64,000 nt of DNA, taken from assembly GCA_965276825.1 (NCBI GenBank), contig OZ255630.1, positions 1,426,001 to 1,490,000 on the forward strand, read 5' to 3'. Each line of letters opens with the position of its first letter. The first letter of the stretch is position 1. This stretch comes from G965276765 sp965276825. GTDB lineage: Bacteria > Actinomycetota > Acidimicrobiia > Acidimicrobiales > Palsa-688. Of this stretch, positions 7,514-16,094 are shown in pieces. A program made the translations under genes and the position numbers. The notes under the pieces are model-generated. The model saw only the letters and a list, made by a program, of their open reading frames with translations. It was not told the DNA's origin and searched no databases.

Positions 7514-9163
7514 ATGCCCCCCCTCGATGCCGACGTGCTCCCCGAGCGCGAGCCCGGCGATCTCGCCTACGGATCCTTCAGCCCGGTCGGTCCGTGGGAG
7601 GTCACACCCGACAACATGTCGTGGCGGCGGGCCATCGACATCCAGCGGCGCAGGACCGCCTCCCAGGTCCCGGGCCTGATCCGCAAGCGGCGCGTCCCGC
7701 CGGTCCGCCGGGTCGTCAAAACCGGCATCGAACTCGGCGGCGCGCTCCTGGCCTGGTCGATGATCGAGCGCCGCCAGGGGCGCCGCACCGACAAGCCGGA
7801 GGTGTCGAGAACGGGCGTGTCGAGGCGACTGCGGATCGCCTTCGAGCACCTGGGACCGACGTACATCAAGCTCGGCCAGATCATCTCCTCGGGCGAGGGT
7901 CTCTTCCCCGCCGAGCTGGTCGGTGAGTTCAAGCACCTGCGCGACCGTGTCCCGCCGGAGTCATGGGAGGACGTGCGCGCCGTGGTCGAGACGGACCTCG
8001 GCCTGCCCATCGAGCGGATCTTCGCCTCCTTCGACCGAGAGCCCCTCGCCGCTGCGTCGGTCGCCCAGGTCCACGCAGCCACCCTGGTCACCGGGGAGAC
8101 CGTCGTGGTCAAGGTGCAGCGCCCGCAGGTCGCGTCGGTCGTGCGGCGCGACCTGGCCGCCATGAGCTGGATCGCGCCTGCCCTGATCGGGCGGATCCCG
8201 GTCGCCGCGCTGGCCAACCCCCCCGCCCTCGTCGAGCTGTTCGCCGAGACCATCGTCGAGGAGCTCGATTTCCGCCTCGAGGCCGACAACATGCTCGACG
8301 TGGCCCACGTATTGGCGTCGACCAACCAGCGCAGCGTGGTCGTACCCCGCCCCCATCCCACGCTGGTGTCGCGCCGGGTGCTGGTGATGGAGCGCCTGTC
8401 GGGCTTCTCCTTCGACGACGTCGAGGGCATGCACGCCGCCGGCATCGACACCCAGGCGGTCGTGCGGGCGCTGATGATCGCCTTCCTGGAGGGGGCGACG
8501 CTGTTCGGCGTGTTCCACGGCGACCTCCACGGCGGCAACCTGTTCGTCCAGCCCGACGGCAAGGTGGCGCTGCTCGACTATGGCATCACCGGGCGCCTCG
8601 ACGAGTCCCGCCGGCTCGCCTTCCTTCGCATGCTCATGGGCGGCAGCATCAACGACCCCAAGATGCAGCTGGGCGCGCTCCGCGACCTCGGCGCCCTGCC
8701 TCCCGACACCGACCTCGACGCCGTCGTCCGTGACCTCGGCCTCGATCAGCCGCCGCTCGACCCGACGGCGCTGGCCCCCGAGGACCTCTTGAAGGAGGTG
8801 CGGGAGATCACCAGGCGGCTGCTCGAGTACGGGGCCCGCTTCCCGAAGGTGCTGATGCTGTTCGTCAAAGACCTGCTTTTCCTTGACGGCGCCCTCGCCA
8901 CCCTGGCGCCCGACGTCGACCTCTTCAGCGAGGTCACCCAGATCGCCACCTACTTCACCCTTCGCTACGGCGAGCGCATCACCCATGACATCGGCATCGA
9001 CCCCCGCGACAACCCGGTCGACATGGACGCCGTGCGTGCCGCGGTCGGGGTCAGCCAGGACGTCGACCGGCTGACCTACCGTGACCTCCAGCAGCGGCGG
9101 GAGCTCATCCGCAAGCGGATGGACGACCACCGACGGGGCAGCGGTCGCCGCAGGAGCCACTGA
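7514..9163 (+). CDS. UbiB/ABC1 (AarF) atypical kinase-like protein
   Basis: 549 residues. It carries the UbiB-family signatures in order: the KxGQ motif in TYIKLGQIISSGEGLFP, the alanine-rich loop AAASVAQVHAAT replacing the usual P-loop, VVVKVQRPQV (nucleotide-binding Lys), HGDLHGGNLFV (catalytic loop) and LLDYGITGRL (the DFG-equivalent metal-binding Asp). Family members are atypical ATPases/kinases linked to isoprenoid quinone or lipid metabolism. In actinobacteria, which use menaquinone, the exact role is unclear. The extreme C-terminus is basic (DDHRRGSGRRRSH), with no obvious membrane hairpin. The gene is divergent from bcp, with a 76-nt gap holding the two promoters, and converges on the membrane protein ending at 9185. 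Confidence 0.9.
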   Translation: MPPLDADVLPEREPGDLAYGSFSPVGPWEVTPDNMSWRRAIDIQRRRTASQVPGLIRKRRVPPVRRVVKTGIELGGALLAWSMIERRQGRRTDKPEVSRTGVSRRLRIAFEHLGPTYIKLGQIISSGEGLFPAELVGEFKHLRDRVPPESWEDVRAVVETDLGLPIERIFASFDREPLAAASVAQVHAATLVTGETVVVKVQRPQVASVVRRDLAAMSWIAPALIGRIPVAALANPPALVELFAETIVEELDFRLEADNMLDVAHVLASTNQRSVVVPRPHPTLVSRRVLVMERLSGFSFDDVEGMHAAGIDTQAVVRALMIAFLEGATLFGVFHGDLHGGNLFVQPDGKVALLDYGITGRLDESRRLAFLRMLMGGSINDPKMQLGALRDLGALPPDTDLDAVVRDLGLDQPPLDPTALAPEDLLKEVREITRRLLEYGARFPKVLMLFVKDLLFLDGALATLAPDVDLFSEVTQIATYFTLRYGERITHDIGIDPRDNPVDMDAVRAAVGVSQDVDRLTYRDLQQRRELIRKRMDDHRRGSGRRRSH

Positions 9164-9184
9164 GCCCCAGCCCTTCGTGTCTCG

Positions 9185-10480
9185 CTACGGACCCTTGCGG
9201 ACCTGGATGGTGAAGCCCGGCGGGGAGACGGCGAGGCGGCAGATCACGTTTCTGCCCTGATCGAGGCAGCTCTGAAACGCTGCGGTCCTAGGAGTCTTGC
9301 CATACGGCGCGAGGGAGAAGTCGTGCACCACGCCGACGCACGAGCTCGCGATGCAGAGGGACGCCCCGACGAGGAGAGCGTTCCGCCGGGCCGTCCGCCG
9401 GTGAGATCGCCACAAGCTGGCAATGGACGCCGTGATCGTCACCAGGAGCAGCACACGGGGAAGCATGAAGTGGCGATCGAGGATCGGATAGGTGTAGCCC
9501 CCAGATCCGTACACGTACGCCGCACTCGAGAAGGACACGAGCACCATGGCGAGGAGGATGACCGCTCTCCAGCGAAGGGCTGCGAGCGAGACGACCACGG
9601 CGATCCCGATCCAGATGGCTTCCGCAATCCCGGCGTGAGCAGACCAAGCCGACGCGGTGGACGAGTCGCCAACGAGGAGGGCCCCGACCACTCGCTCGAG
9701 GAGCTCTCGAAGGAGCGTAGCGACGGTGCCCGTGTCCGCCGTCGCTCGAGACGATCTCAGGAAGATCTCGTACTGCGTGACGGCCGTCGCCAACGCCGAA
9801 ACGAGGAGCAGGAGGGAGTGGCGGCTGCGAGCTCGCACCAGCCGGTAGACGAAGAGCGGGACGATCATGGCCACATCAGGACCGCTGAGTCCGAGGAGCA
9901 CGACGACGAGCCATTCGCCTCCGCGTCCAGCCAGCGAGCGGGGATCGTCGGCGAGCGCGACAAGTGCCAACCCGATCCCTCCGAAGAAGATGAGGTTGGC
10001 CACGTTGCCGTAGCTCTCCCAGAGCCCGGGCATGGCGGCGAGGAGGAGGAAGGTCCCCGCTCGCGCCAAGGGCGTGGGCAAGAGCCAAGCCAACCTCGGG
10101 TTGAGCACGCCAGCCAGGGTGGCAAGCGAGAGGAGCGAGGCGACCACCGCGTAGCCGCGCATCTGAGACGATACGGGAAGGGCGCTCAGGGCGGCCGCCG
10201 AGATGCGGGGGACAGCGTGCAGGTAGCCGGCGTAGGAGGTGGTGAAGCTGCGCCAGCCGGACTCGGCCTCCTGGGTGAAGAAGACGAGACCGTCCTCAGC
10301 CCAGAAGGTCGGCTGCGCTAGTCGGCGCTCTCCCCTGACGATCCAGGTCGCCACGCCCACTGCGATCAGGGGCCAGCTCCAGCCCTTCGGCGTCCGAGTG
10401 ACCGCGTGCCGCGGGCTCGCCCGCCGAGTCGTCGTCGTGGCGTCTCCCACCTGCTCCGCCACTGCGATCCTCCGTGTCAT
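9185..10480 (-). CDS. Polytopic membrane protein, putative GT-C glycosyltransferase
   Basis: Start chosen at the ATG at 10480 (MTRRIAVAEQVGD), since a start further upstream would run into the divergent GT2 gene. This gives 431 residues. About ten hydrophobic helices follow a first periplasmic loop with ERRLAQPTFWAEDGLVFFTQ and AGYLHAVPRI. The acidic FWAEDG motif after the first span is typical of GT-C enzymes, which use lipid-phosphate sugars. A weakly similar layout (ALWEDDWSRVP) occurs in the protein at 11322, so both may belong to one family. The last 60 residues form a periplasmic tail with several Cys (SSCVGVV, FQSCLDQGRNVICRL) that could form disulphides. The substrate is unknown. Confidence 0.62.
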   Translation of the reverse strand: MTRRIAVAEQVGDATTTTRRASPRHAVTRTPKGWSWPLIAVGVATWIVRGERRLAQPTFWAEDGLVFFTQEAESGWRSFTTSYAGYLHAVPRISAAALSALPVSSQMRGYAVVASLLSLATLAGVLNPRLAWLLPTPLARAGTFLLLAAMPGLWESYGNVANLIFFGGIGLALVALADDPRSLAGRGGEWLVVVLLGLSGPDVAMIVPLFVYRLVRARSRHSLLLLVSALATAVTQYEIFLRSSRATADTGTVATLLRELLERVVGALLVGDSSTASAWSAHAGIAEAIWIGIAVVVSLAALRWRAVILLAMVLVSFSSAAYVYGSGGYTYPILDRHFMLPRVLLLVTITASIASLWRSHRRTARRNALLVGASLCIASSCVGVVHDFSLAPYGKTPRTAAFQSCLDQGRNVICRLAVSPPGFTIQVRKGP

Positions 10481-10548
10481 CGTTGGGGGGGCCGTGGGCG
10501 CCACAAGACCGCGTCGGGTGCGACCTCGTCCACTACGCTCATTCGGCG

Positions 10549-11325
10549 ATGGCGAAGGTAGCGGCTCGAGAGACGGGGACCGCGCGCCCGCCATTGGGTC
10601 CCCCCTTGGTCGTCATCCCGACCTACTGCGAGTCGGGCAACATCGAGTCCCTGCTCCGCCTCCTCCGACAGGTCCGCCCGGACGCGACGGTCCTGGTCGT
10701 CGATGACGAGGGGGGCGACGGCACGGCTGACCTGGTCGAGGCGATGGCCGCTGGTGATGACCACGTCGAGCTCCTGCGCAGGACCACCAAAGCCGGGCTG
10801 GCCAGTGCGTACAAGGAGGGCTTCCGGTGGGGAATCGACCAGGGTTTCGAGGTGATCGTCGGCATGGACGCCGACCTGTCCCACGATCCCACATCGCTGC
10901 CCTTGCTGCTCGGGGCGCTCGATGACGGTGCGGACGTAGCCATCGGCTCGCGCTACGTGGCGGGGGGCTCGACGGCCGGCTGGTCACTTTTCCGTCGGGC
11001 CATCTCGAGGCTGGGCAACTGGTACGCCGCCATGGCCCTGAAGGTCGAGGTGGGCGATCTCACCTCGGCATACCGGGCCTATCGCGTCGACGCGTTGTGC
11101 ACGGTCGACTTGGAGCGCCTCGAGGCCGGGGGTTACGGGTTCTTGATGGAATTGCTCTTTCTGCTGCGAGCGCAGGAAGCGAACCTGCGTGAGGTGCCGA
11201 TCATCTTCTCCGACCGCACCCTCGGCAAGTCGAAGATGTCGGCGAGGATCGCCTTGGAGTCCCTCGTGGTCGTCACCCGGGTCGGGATCCGCTCCCGCCT
11301 CGTACGTGGCGATCGTCACCGTTGA
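10549..11325 (+). CDS. DPM1-like GT2 polyprenyl-phosphate sugar synthase
   Basis: 258 residues from the ATG at 10549 (MAKVAARETG). It is a GT2 GT-A fold with VVIPTYCESGNIESLL, LVVDDEGGDGTADLV (nucleotide-binding loop; the usual Ser after DD is Glu-Gly here), IVGMDADLSHDP (the DxD metal motif), AIGSRYVAGGSTAGW and the C-terminal amphipathic region. It lacks the extra membrane anchor of longer DPM enzymes, as in human DPM1. It should transfer a sugar (classically mannose from GDP-mannose) to polyprenyl phosphate. That product would feed the GT-C membrane enzymes next to it. Its stop overlaps the TTG of the next gene (TTGA), so the two are coupled. Confidence 0.88.
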   Translation: MAKVAARETGTARPPLGPPLVVIPTYCESGNIESLLRLLRQVRPDATVLVVDDEGGDGTADLVEAMAAGDDHVELLRRTTKAGLASAYKEGFRWGIDQGFEVIVGMDADLSHDPTSLPLLLGALDDGADVAIGSRYVAGGSTAGWSLFRRAISRLGNWYAAMALKVEVGDLTSAYRAYRVDALCTVDLERLEAGGYGFLMELLFLLRAQEANLREVPIIFSDRTLGKSKMSARIALESLVVVTRVGIRSRLVRGDRHR

Positions 11326-12752
11326 GCGCGCCGAGGCACGCAGCCAGGACGACGACGAGCGGAGCTGTCCATCGCCGCTCCTCACTGGTGCGCCTCGTTG
11401 CCGCCATCCTCCCGATAGCCCTCTATCTTCTCTACGTCGACCGGTATGCCGTCAACGCCCTATGGGAAGACGATTGGTCCCGGGTGCCGATGCTGGATGG
11501 GTTCTTCCACGGGCACGCCGCCTTCGGCCTGCTTTGGGCGCAGGACAACGAGCAGCGACTGCTCCTGCCAAACGCCATCTTCGTCGTGGTCGCCCACGTC
11601 GACCACTTCAACACGAAGGCCGTGGTGCTCCTCGGTGCCGCCATCTTCTGTGCCTCTTATATCTGCATACTTGCGGCGCAGCGCCGGATCTGGGGGGCGC
11701 TTCCACGGGCATTGCCGTTGTTGCTCCTCGGACTCGTCTGGTTCAGCATTGCCGACGACGAGAGCGCGTTGTGGGCCATCCAGTTTGCCTGGTACGTGGT
11801 GCTCGGGTGCCTCTGCCTGCTCCTCTTGGCGCTCACCGCGCGGCAGCTGTCGTGGCCGATCCTCGGATTCTGCCTCCTCGTTGCGACTGCGGCGTCCTAT
11901 TCCTCGCTGCAGGGCCTGATGCTCTGGCCGGTCGGGTTCCTCTGTATTGCTTGGAGGACGAGAGCAACTGATGGGGCGAGGCGACAAAGTCCTCGCGTCC
12001 TTCGCACCAGGCTGGCGGCCTGGGTGGCGGGTGCGGTCGCCGTCACGCTCTTGTACTTCGTCGGCTACCACTTCAACGATCTCGGCCAGTCCGGCTCTGT
12101 CACGTACGTGATTCATCATCCAGCCCAGGGATTGCAGTACTTCCTCCTCCTTCTCGGCAACGTCTTTCCGACCCATAGCCCCTACCTTGTGGTCCACACG
12201 GTGGTCGGCGCGGCAGTGCTCGCAGTAGCAGTTCTGGCCGTGGTGACCGAGCTCCGCACATCGGGAGCGGCCATCTATCCCTTGACCACAGCCCTCGTCC
12301 TCTTCGCCGTCCTGTTCGACGTTTACGCCGCGATCGGGCGGGTGTCGTTCGGTCCGGTGCAGGCCCTGTCCTCGCGCTACACGATGGCCAACCTCCTCAT
12401 CGTGGTGGCGATCATCCTCTTCGTGTACCGCTCCCGGCGAGGATCCGAGCGACCCGCCGCGACGACCGCCCTGTCGGTCGCGCTCGTTCCCATTCTCGCC
12501 CTGCAGGTCGCTACCAGCACCCACACGGGTTTGGATCAGACTCGAGCCATCCGGAACGTGCGGTTGGCGTGCGCCCGGACGACAGCCAACCTCTCGGCCG
12601 TGAAGCCCCGCCTGCGGGTGACCGAGATCCAATCGTTCTGCTACCCGAGTACGCCGGCCCTCTTGAGCCTGCTTCCTATCGCCCGCTCCGACCAGCTCGC
12701 GCAGCTCGGTCCGGGTGCCCGTCAGCACTATCGTGAGCTCGGTCCGCCGTAG
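11322..12752 (+). CDS. Polytopic membrane protein, putative GT-C glycosyltransferase
   Basis: 476 residues starting from a TTG whose last bases overlap the TGA of the GT2 gene, hence translational coupling. There are ten or more hydrophobic helices. The first loop has AVNALWEDDWSRVPMLDGF, with the acidic pair expected for a GT-C catalytic loop. Later QDNEQRLLLPNAIF and VWFSIADDESALWAIQFAW give further loop acids. A 60-residue hydrophilic C-terminal domain follows the last helix. It is probably the acceptor-side transferase using the lipid-linked sugar made by its upstream partner. I do not recognise a named family. It ends 10 nt before the convergent large GT gene. Confidence 0.6.
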   Translation: MSAPRHAARTTTSGAVHRRSSLVRLVAAILPIALYLLYVDRYAVNALWEDDWSRVPMLDGFFHGHAAFGLLWAQDNEQRLLLPNAIFVVVAHVDHFNTKAVVLLGAAIFCASYICILAAQRRIWGALPRALPLLLLGLVWFSIADDESALWAIQFAWYVVLGCLCLLLLALTARQLSWPILGFCLLVATAASYSSLQGLMLWPVGFLCIAWRTRATDGARRQSPRVLRTRLAAWVAGAVAVTLLYFVGYHFNDLGQSGSVTYVIHHPAQGLQYFLLLLGNVFPTHSPYLVVHTVVGAAVLAVAVLAVVTELRTSGAAIYPLTTALVLFAVLFDVYAAIGRVSFGPVQALSSRYTMANLLIVVAIILFVYRSRRGSERPAATTALSVALVPILALQVATSTHTGLDQTRAIRNVRLACARTTANLSAVKPRLRVTEIQSFCYPSTPALLSLLPIARSDQLAQLGPGARQHYRELGPP

Positions 12753-12761
12753 GCGACGGGC

Positions 12762-15700
12762 TCAGATCCCGATGACGAAGGGTGGCATGACCTTCTGGAA
12801 CGCGGGGTTGAAGAACGGGTCCACGCCCTCGGTCGGACGCCACCTGATGCCGAACTGTGGGCCGTCCTCGTCGTGCTCCATCCCCGACCGGCTCGACCCC
12901 TCGTGGTGGTAGAGCTCGGCGTAGGGCGTGTAGACGACCTGGTAGCCCGCCTGGCGGATGCGGAGGCAGATGTCGACGTCGTTGTAGGCCACCCGGAGGC
13001 GCTCCTCGTTGCCTCCGACCCGCCAGTACACCGACGACCGGATCATCGTGCAGGCGCCGGTGACGGCGCTCGTGTCGCGGATGATGTCGCCCCGCCCCCA
13101 GTAGCCCTGATGGTCGATGTTGTTGGCCCAGCCGCCGAGGCCGACGACGATGCCCTCGTGCTGGACTCGGCCGTCGCCAAAGTAGAGGCGGCCGCCAACC
13201 GCGCCCACCTCTGGGCGCATGGCGTGCTCAAGGAGCTCTTCGATCCACTCCGGGGTGATGACCTCGGTGTCGTTGTTGAGGAAGAGGAAGGCGTCGCAGT
13301 CGACGATCCTCGCGGCTGCGTTCATCATGCGGGCGTAGTTGAAGATGTGGTCGTAGCGGATCACTCGGCCCGGGAAGTTGGCGAGGTACTCGAGGGTCGG
13401 GCCGTCGGTCGTCTGGTTGTCGATGACCACGACCTCGAAGTTGGAGTAGGTGGAGCGCTCGTAGATGCTCCGGATGCACGGCTCCAAGAGGTGCAACGAG
13501 CCTTTGGTCGGGATGATGATCGCCACCCGGGGCGCCCCGAAGAGTTGGTAACGGGTCCGGTACATCCCCTGGATCGAGGCATCTTCGACCGTGCCGGGAC
13601 GACCCCTCCTTCCGATCGCCTCGCGGAGGGCGCGACGGGCCGCGTCGGCGGCATAGGGCTTGGCGTCCACTCCGGCCGAGGTGGAGCCGGCCATGATCCG
13701 CCACGAGTACAGCGGCTCGGGGATGTGGGCGATCCGGTCCGTCCGCTCGGCCACCCGGAGCACGAGGTCGTGGTCCTGGCTCCCATCGAAGCTGGGTCGC
13801 AGCCCTCCGACCTCCTCGTAGAGGGAGTGCCGGATCACCGAGAGGTGGCACACGTAGTTCTGCGACATGATCATGTTGGGAGACCAGTCGGGCTTGATGT
13901 GCGGTTGCACCAACATCCCTGCGGCGTCGATCTTGTCCTCGTCGGTGTAGACGTAGTCGAGGTCGCGGTCGGCGTTGAGCCAGCGCACGACCTGGGCCAG
14001 AGCGTGCGGCTTGAGCAGGTCGTCGTGATCGAGGAAGGCGACGAACTCGCCGTCGGCGACCGCTGCCGCTGCGTTGGTGGCCGCAGAGATGCCCGAGTTG
14101 CCGTCGAGGCGCACCACCTTGATCCCGTCGAAGACCTCGACTTCGGCCAGCACCGCCCGGGTCTCGGGCAGGGAGGATCGGTCGTCGGCCAGGCAGAGCT
14201 CCCAGTGCGGGTAGATCTGCGCCTGCACGGATTCGATCGTTTGGCGCAGGACCGCCCCGGGGGTGTTGTAGACGGGCACCAGCACCGAGATCGTCGGCTG
14301 ATACGGGAGCCGCTGCACCTCGGTGCCCAGAGCCGGCACAGCGTCGGCGGTCGGCCCGTAGCGCTCGGCCCACAATTGGTAGCGGCGGTCGTGATCCCAG
14401 GGGCTCGGAAGGTCACCGCCGAGCGGGGGGCGTCGAGCGAAGCCATCGGGTCGGATCGGGACGGTGAGCGGCCGTTGGCTTCCCCGCCGGTCCTTGGCGG
14501 GGCCGTCGTCGATCCAGCGGTGTCCCGATGGGGTGGCCTCGATGCCGACCGAGGCCAGAGCGGTCCGCAGGGCAAGCGCCCGCCTTCCTTCGCTGAGCTC
14601 GTGCGCGATCAGATCGTCGATCAGGTCCCGCACCGCCAGCCACCTGGCGTCGTCGTCGAGCAGCGCCCGAGAGCGGAAGGAGAGGTCGGCCAACGCTCCG
14701 AAGAGCGACATCCCACCCAGCGCGCCGAGCTCGAGACGGCCAGCGGCTGCGGGGTGGGCGATGAAGGGTGTGCGGGTGGCCAACGCCAATCGGATGGCCG
14801 CTTCGCCGCCGGTGCCGAAGGTGTGGAGATCCACCAGCAGCCTGGCCCGCTCGGCCGCCTCCCACCCATCCGGTCCTGGCACGATGATGGCGTCGTGCTC
14901 CCGCGCCCTGTGGAGCAGGTAGGGCGACGGCCGGTCGGCGATCACCGTGAAGGGCAGGTCCGGGTCCCCAGAACGAAGGGGTGGCACCAGGCTGTCCAGG
15001 GCGGCGCCTGCGGCATCCTCGTTCGACGCGACGACATCGTGGCCGATGTCGCCGAGCAGGACGATGCCGGAGCGCTCAGCCAGCCCGAGGCGCTCTGATG
15101 CCGGTTGGATGGCTGTCGAGATGACGTGCACCGGGGTGCCGGGCATGCAGCCCCGGACCCACCGGGCGTCGGCGTCGGCGTCGCACCAGATGGCGTCGGC
15201 CGACCGGGCGACGTCGAGCACCTGGGATTCGACGCCGCCCCTCACCGATTCCAGGGAGGCCCGCTCGCCTGGCGGCGTCAGCGAGGCGAGGGCGCTCACC
15301 TCACGGAACGGGAGGGTGGAGAGGTAGAGGATCCGGGCCGCCTGAGGCTGGGTCCTGGCCAGCCACGACCACGAGAGGGACTGCATGCCCGACGAGGTCA
15401 AGACGGCGTGGGAGAAGTAGCCGGCCCGATCCGCCAGCCACCGGTCGCGATCCACGGGCGGCACGACGACGTGCACGCCGTTGGCCCGCAGCCGGTCGAC
15501 CTGCCGCTCCGATCGAAATCCGTCGGTGAGGAGTGCCGTGATCTGGGTGTCAACGGTTTGATCGCGCAGCGACCGGACCAGCTCGAAGGCCAGGTGATCC
15601 TCGAGCAGCACCGCGCTGTCGTCCAGGTAGCCGGTGATCACGAGGATCTCGCCGGCCACCGAACGCGTCTGCGCCTCCGTGGCCGCGGCGTCGTGAGCGG

Positions 15701-16094
15701 TGTCGCTCGTCCACTCCGGGTCGACGAGCACCCGGCGACTTTTGGCCAGGACGTGGTCGACCACGGCGGAGGCCACTGCGAGGTCGTCGTCCAGTCGAGG
15801 ATCGATGCGAAAGTCGGCGAGCAGCCCGGGCGCAACGGCGACGACCGGTGAGACGGCGCCGGCGACGTCCGTGCGGAGTTCCTGGTCGGCGTTCGGGTCG
15901 GACCAGGGACCGGCAGGGCGGGGACGCGCCGGGACCACGGCGCCCACGGTGGTCGTACCGGCAAGGAGGTCGATCGATCGGGCGGGCAGCGGCGCAGCCA
16001 GCCTCTCTCCGACCACGACGATCCCGGGACCGTGGGCGGTGGCCAGCACGGCGGCGCCGGCCGGCAACGGACGGTGTCCGACGTCCGGGGTCAA
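12762..16094 (-). CDS. Large three-domain glycosyltransferase (GT-like + two GT2 domains)
   Basis: 1110 residues if it starts at the TTG at 16094, which overlaps the upstream stop (TTGA); the open frame runs further, but that part lies inside the upstream gene. Residues 1 to about 520 form a GT-B-like domain (TQPQAARILYLSTLPF, SADAIWCDADADARWVRGCM, ERSGIVLLGDIGHDVV). Then GT2 domain 1 has ISVLVPVYNTPGAVL, LCLADDRSS and FVAFLDHDDLLKP. GT2 domain 2 has VAIIIPTKGSLHLLEPC, FLFLNNDTEVITPEWIEELL and GNEERLRVAYNDVDICLRIR. Both GT2 domains keep nucleotide- and metal-binding acids, so it could add alternating sugars to a rhamnan- or O-antigen-like chain. It is paralogous to the gene at 29352-32327. 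Confidence 0.82.
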   Translation of the reverse strand: MTPDVGHRPLPAGAAVLATAHGPGIVVVGERLAAPLPARSIDLLAGTTTVGAVVPARPRPAGPWSDPNADQELRTDVAGAVSPVVAVAPGLLADFRIDPRLDDDLAVASAVVDHVLAKSRRVLVDPEWTSDTAHDAAATEAQTRSVAGEILVITGYLDDSAVLLEDHLAFELVRSLRDQTVDTQITALLTDGFRSERQVDRLRANGVHVVVPPVDRDRWLADRAGYFSHAVLTSSGMQSLSWSWLARTQPQAARILYLSTLPFREVSALASLTPPGERASLESVRGGVESQVLDVARSADAIWCDADADARWVRGCMPGTPVHVISTAIQPASERLGLAERSGIVLLGDIGHDVVASNEDAAGAALDSLVPPLRSGDPDLPFTVIADRPSPYLLHRAREHDAIIVPGPDGWEAAERARLLVDLHTFGTGGEAAIRLALATRTPFIAHPAAAGRLELGALGGMSLFGALADLSFRSRALLDDDARWLAVRDLIDDLIAHELSEGRRALALRTALASVGIEATPSGHRWIDDGPAKDRRGSQRPLTVPIRPDGFARRPPLGGDLPSPWDHDRRYQLWAERYGPTADAVPALGTEVQRLPYQPTISVLVPVYNTPGAVLRQTIESVQAQIYPHWELCLADDRSSLPETRAVLAEVEVFDGIKVVRLDGNSGISAATNAAAAVADGEFVAFLDHDDLLKPHALAQVVRWLNADRDLDYVYTDEDKIDAAGMLVQPHIKPDWSPNMIMSQNYVCHLSVIRHSLYEEVGGLRPSFDGSQDHDLVLRVAERTDRIAHIPEPLYSWRIMAGSTSAGVDAKPYAADAARRALREAIGRRGRPGTVEDASIQGMYRTRYQLFGAPRVAIIIPTKGSLHLLEPCIRSIYERSTYSNFEVVVIDNQTTDGPTLEYLANFPGRVIRYDHIFNYARMMNAAARIVDCDAFLFLNNDTEVITPEWIEELLEHAMRPEVGAVGGRLYFGDGRVQHEGIVVGLGGWANNIDHQGYWGRGDIIRDTSAVTGACTMIRSSVYWRVGGNEERLRVAYNDVDICLRIRQAGYQVVYTPYAELYHHEGSSRSGMEHDEDGPQFGIRWRPTEGVDPFFNPAFQKVMPPFVIGI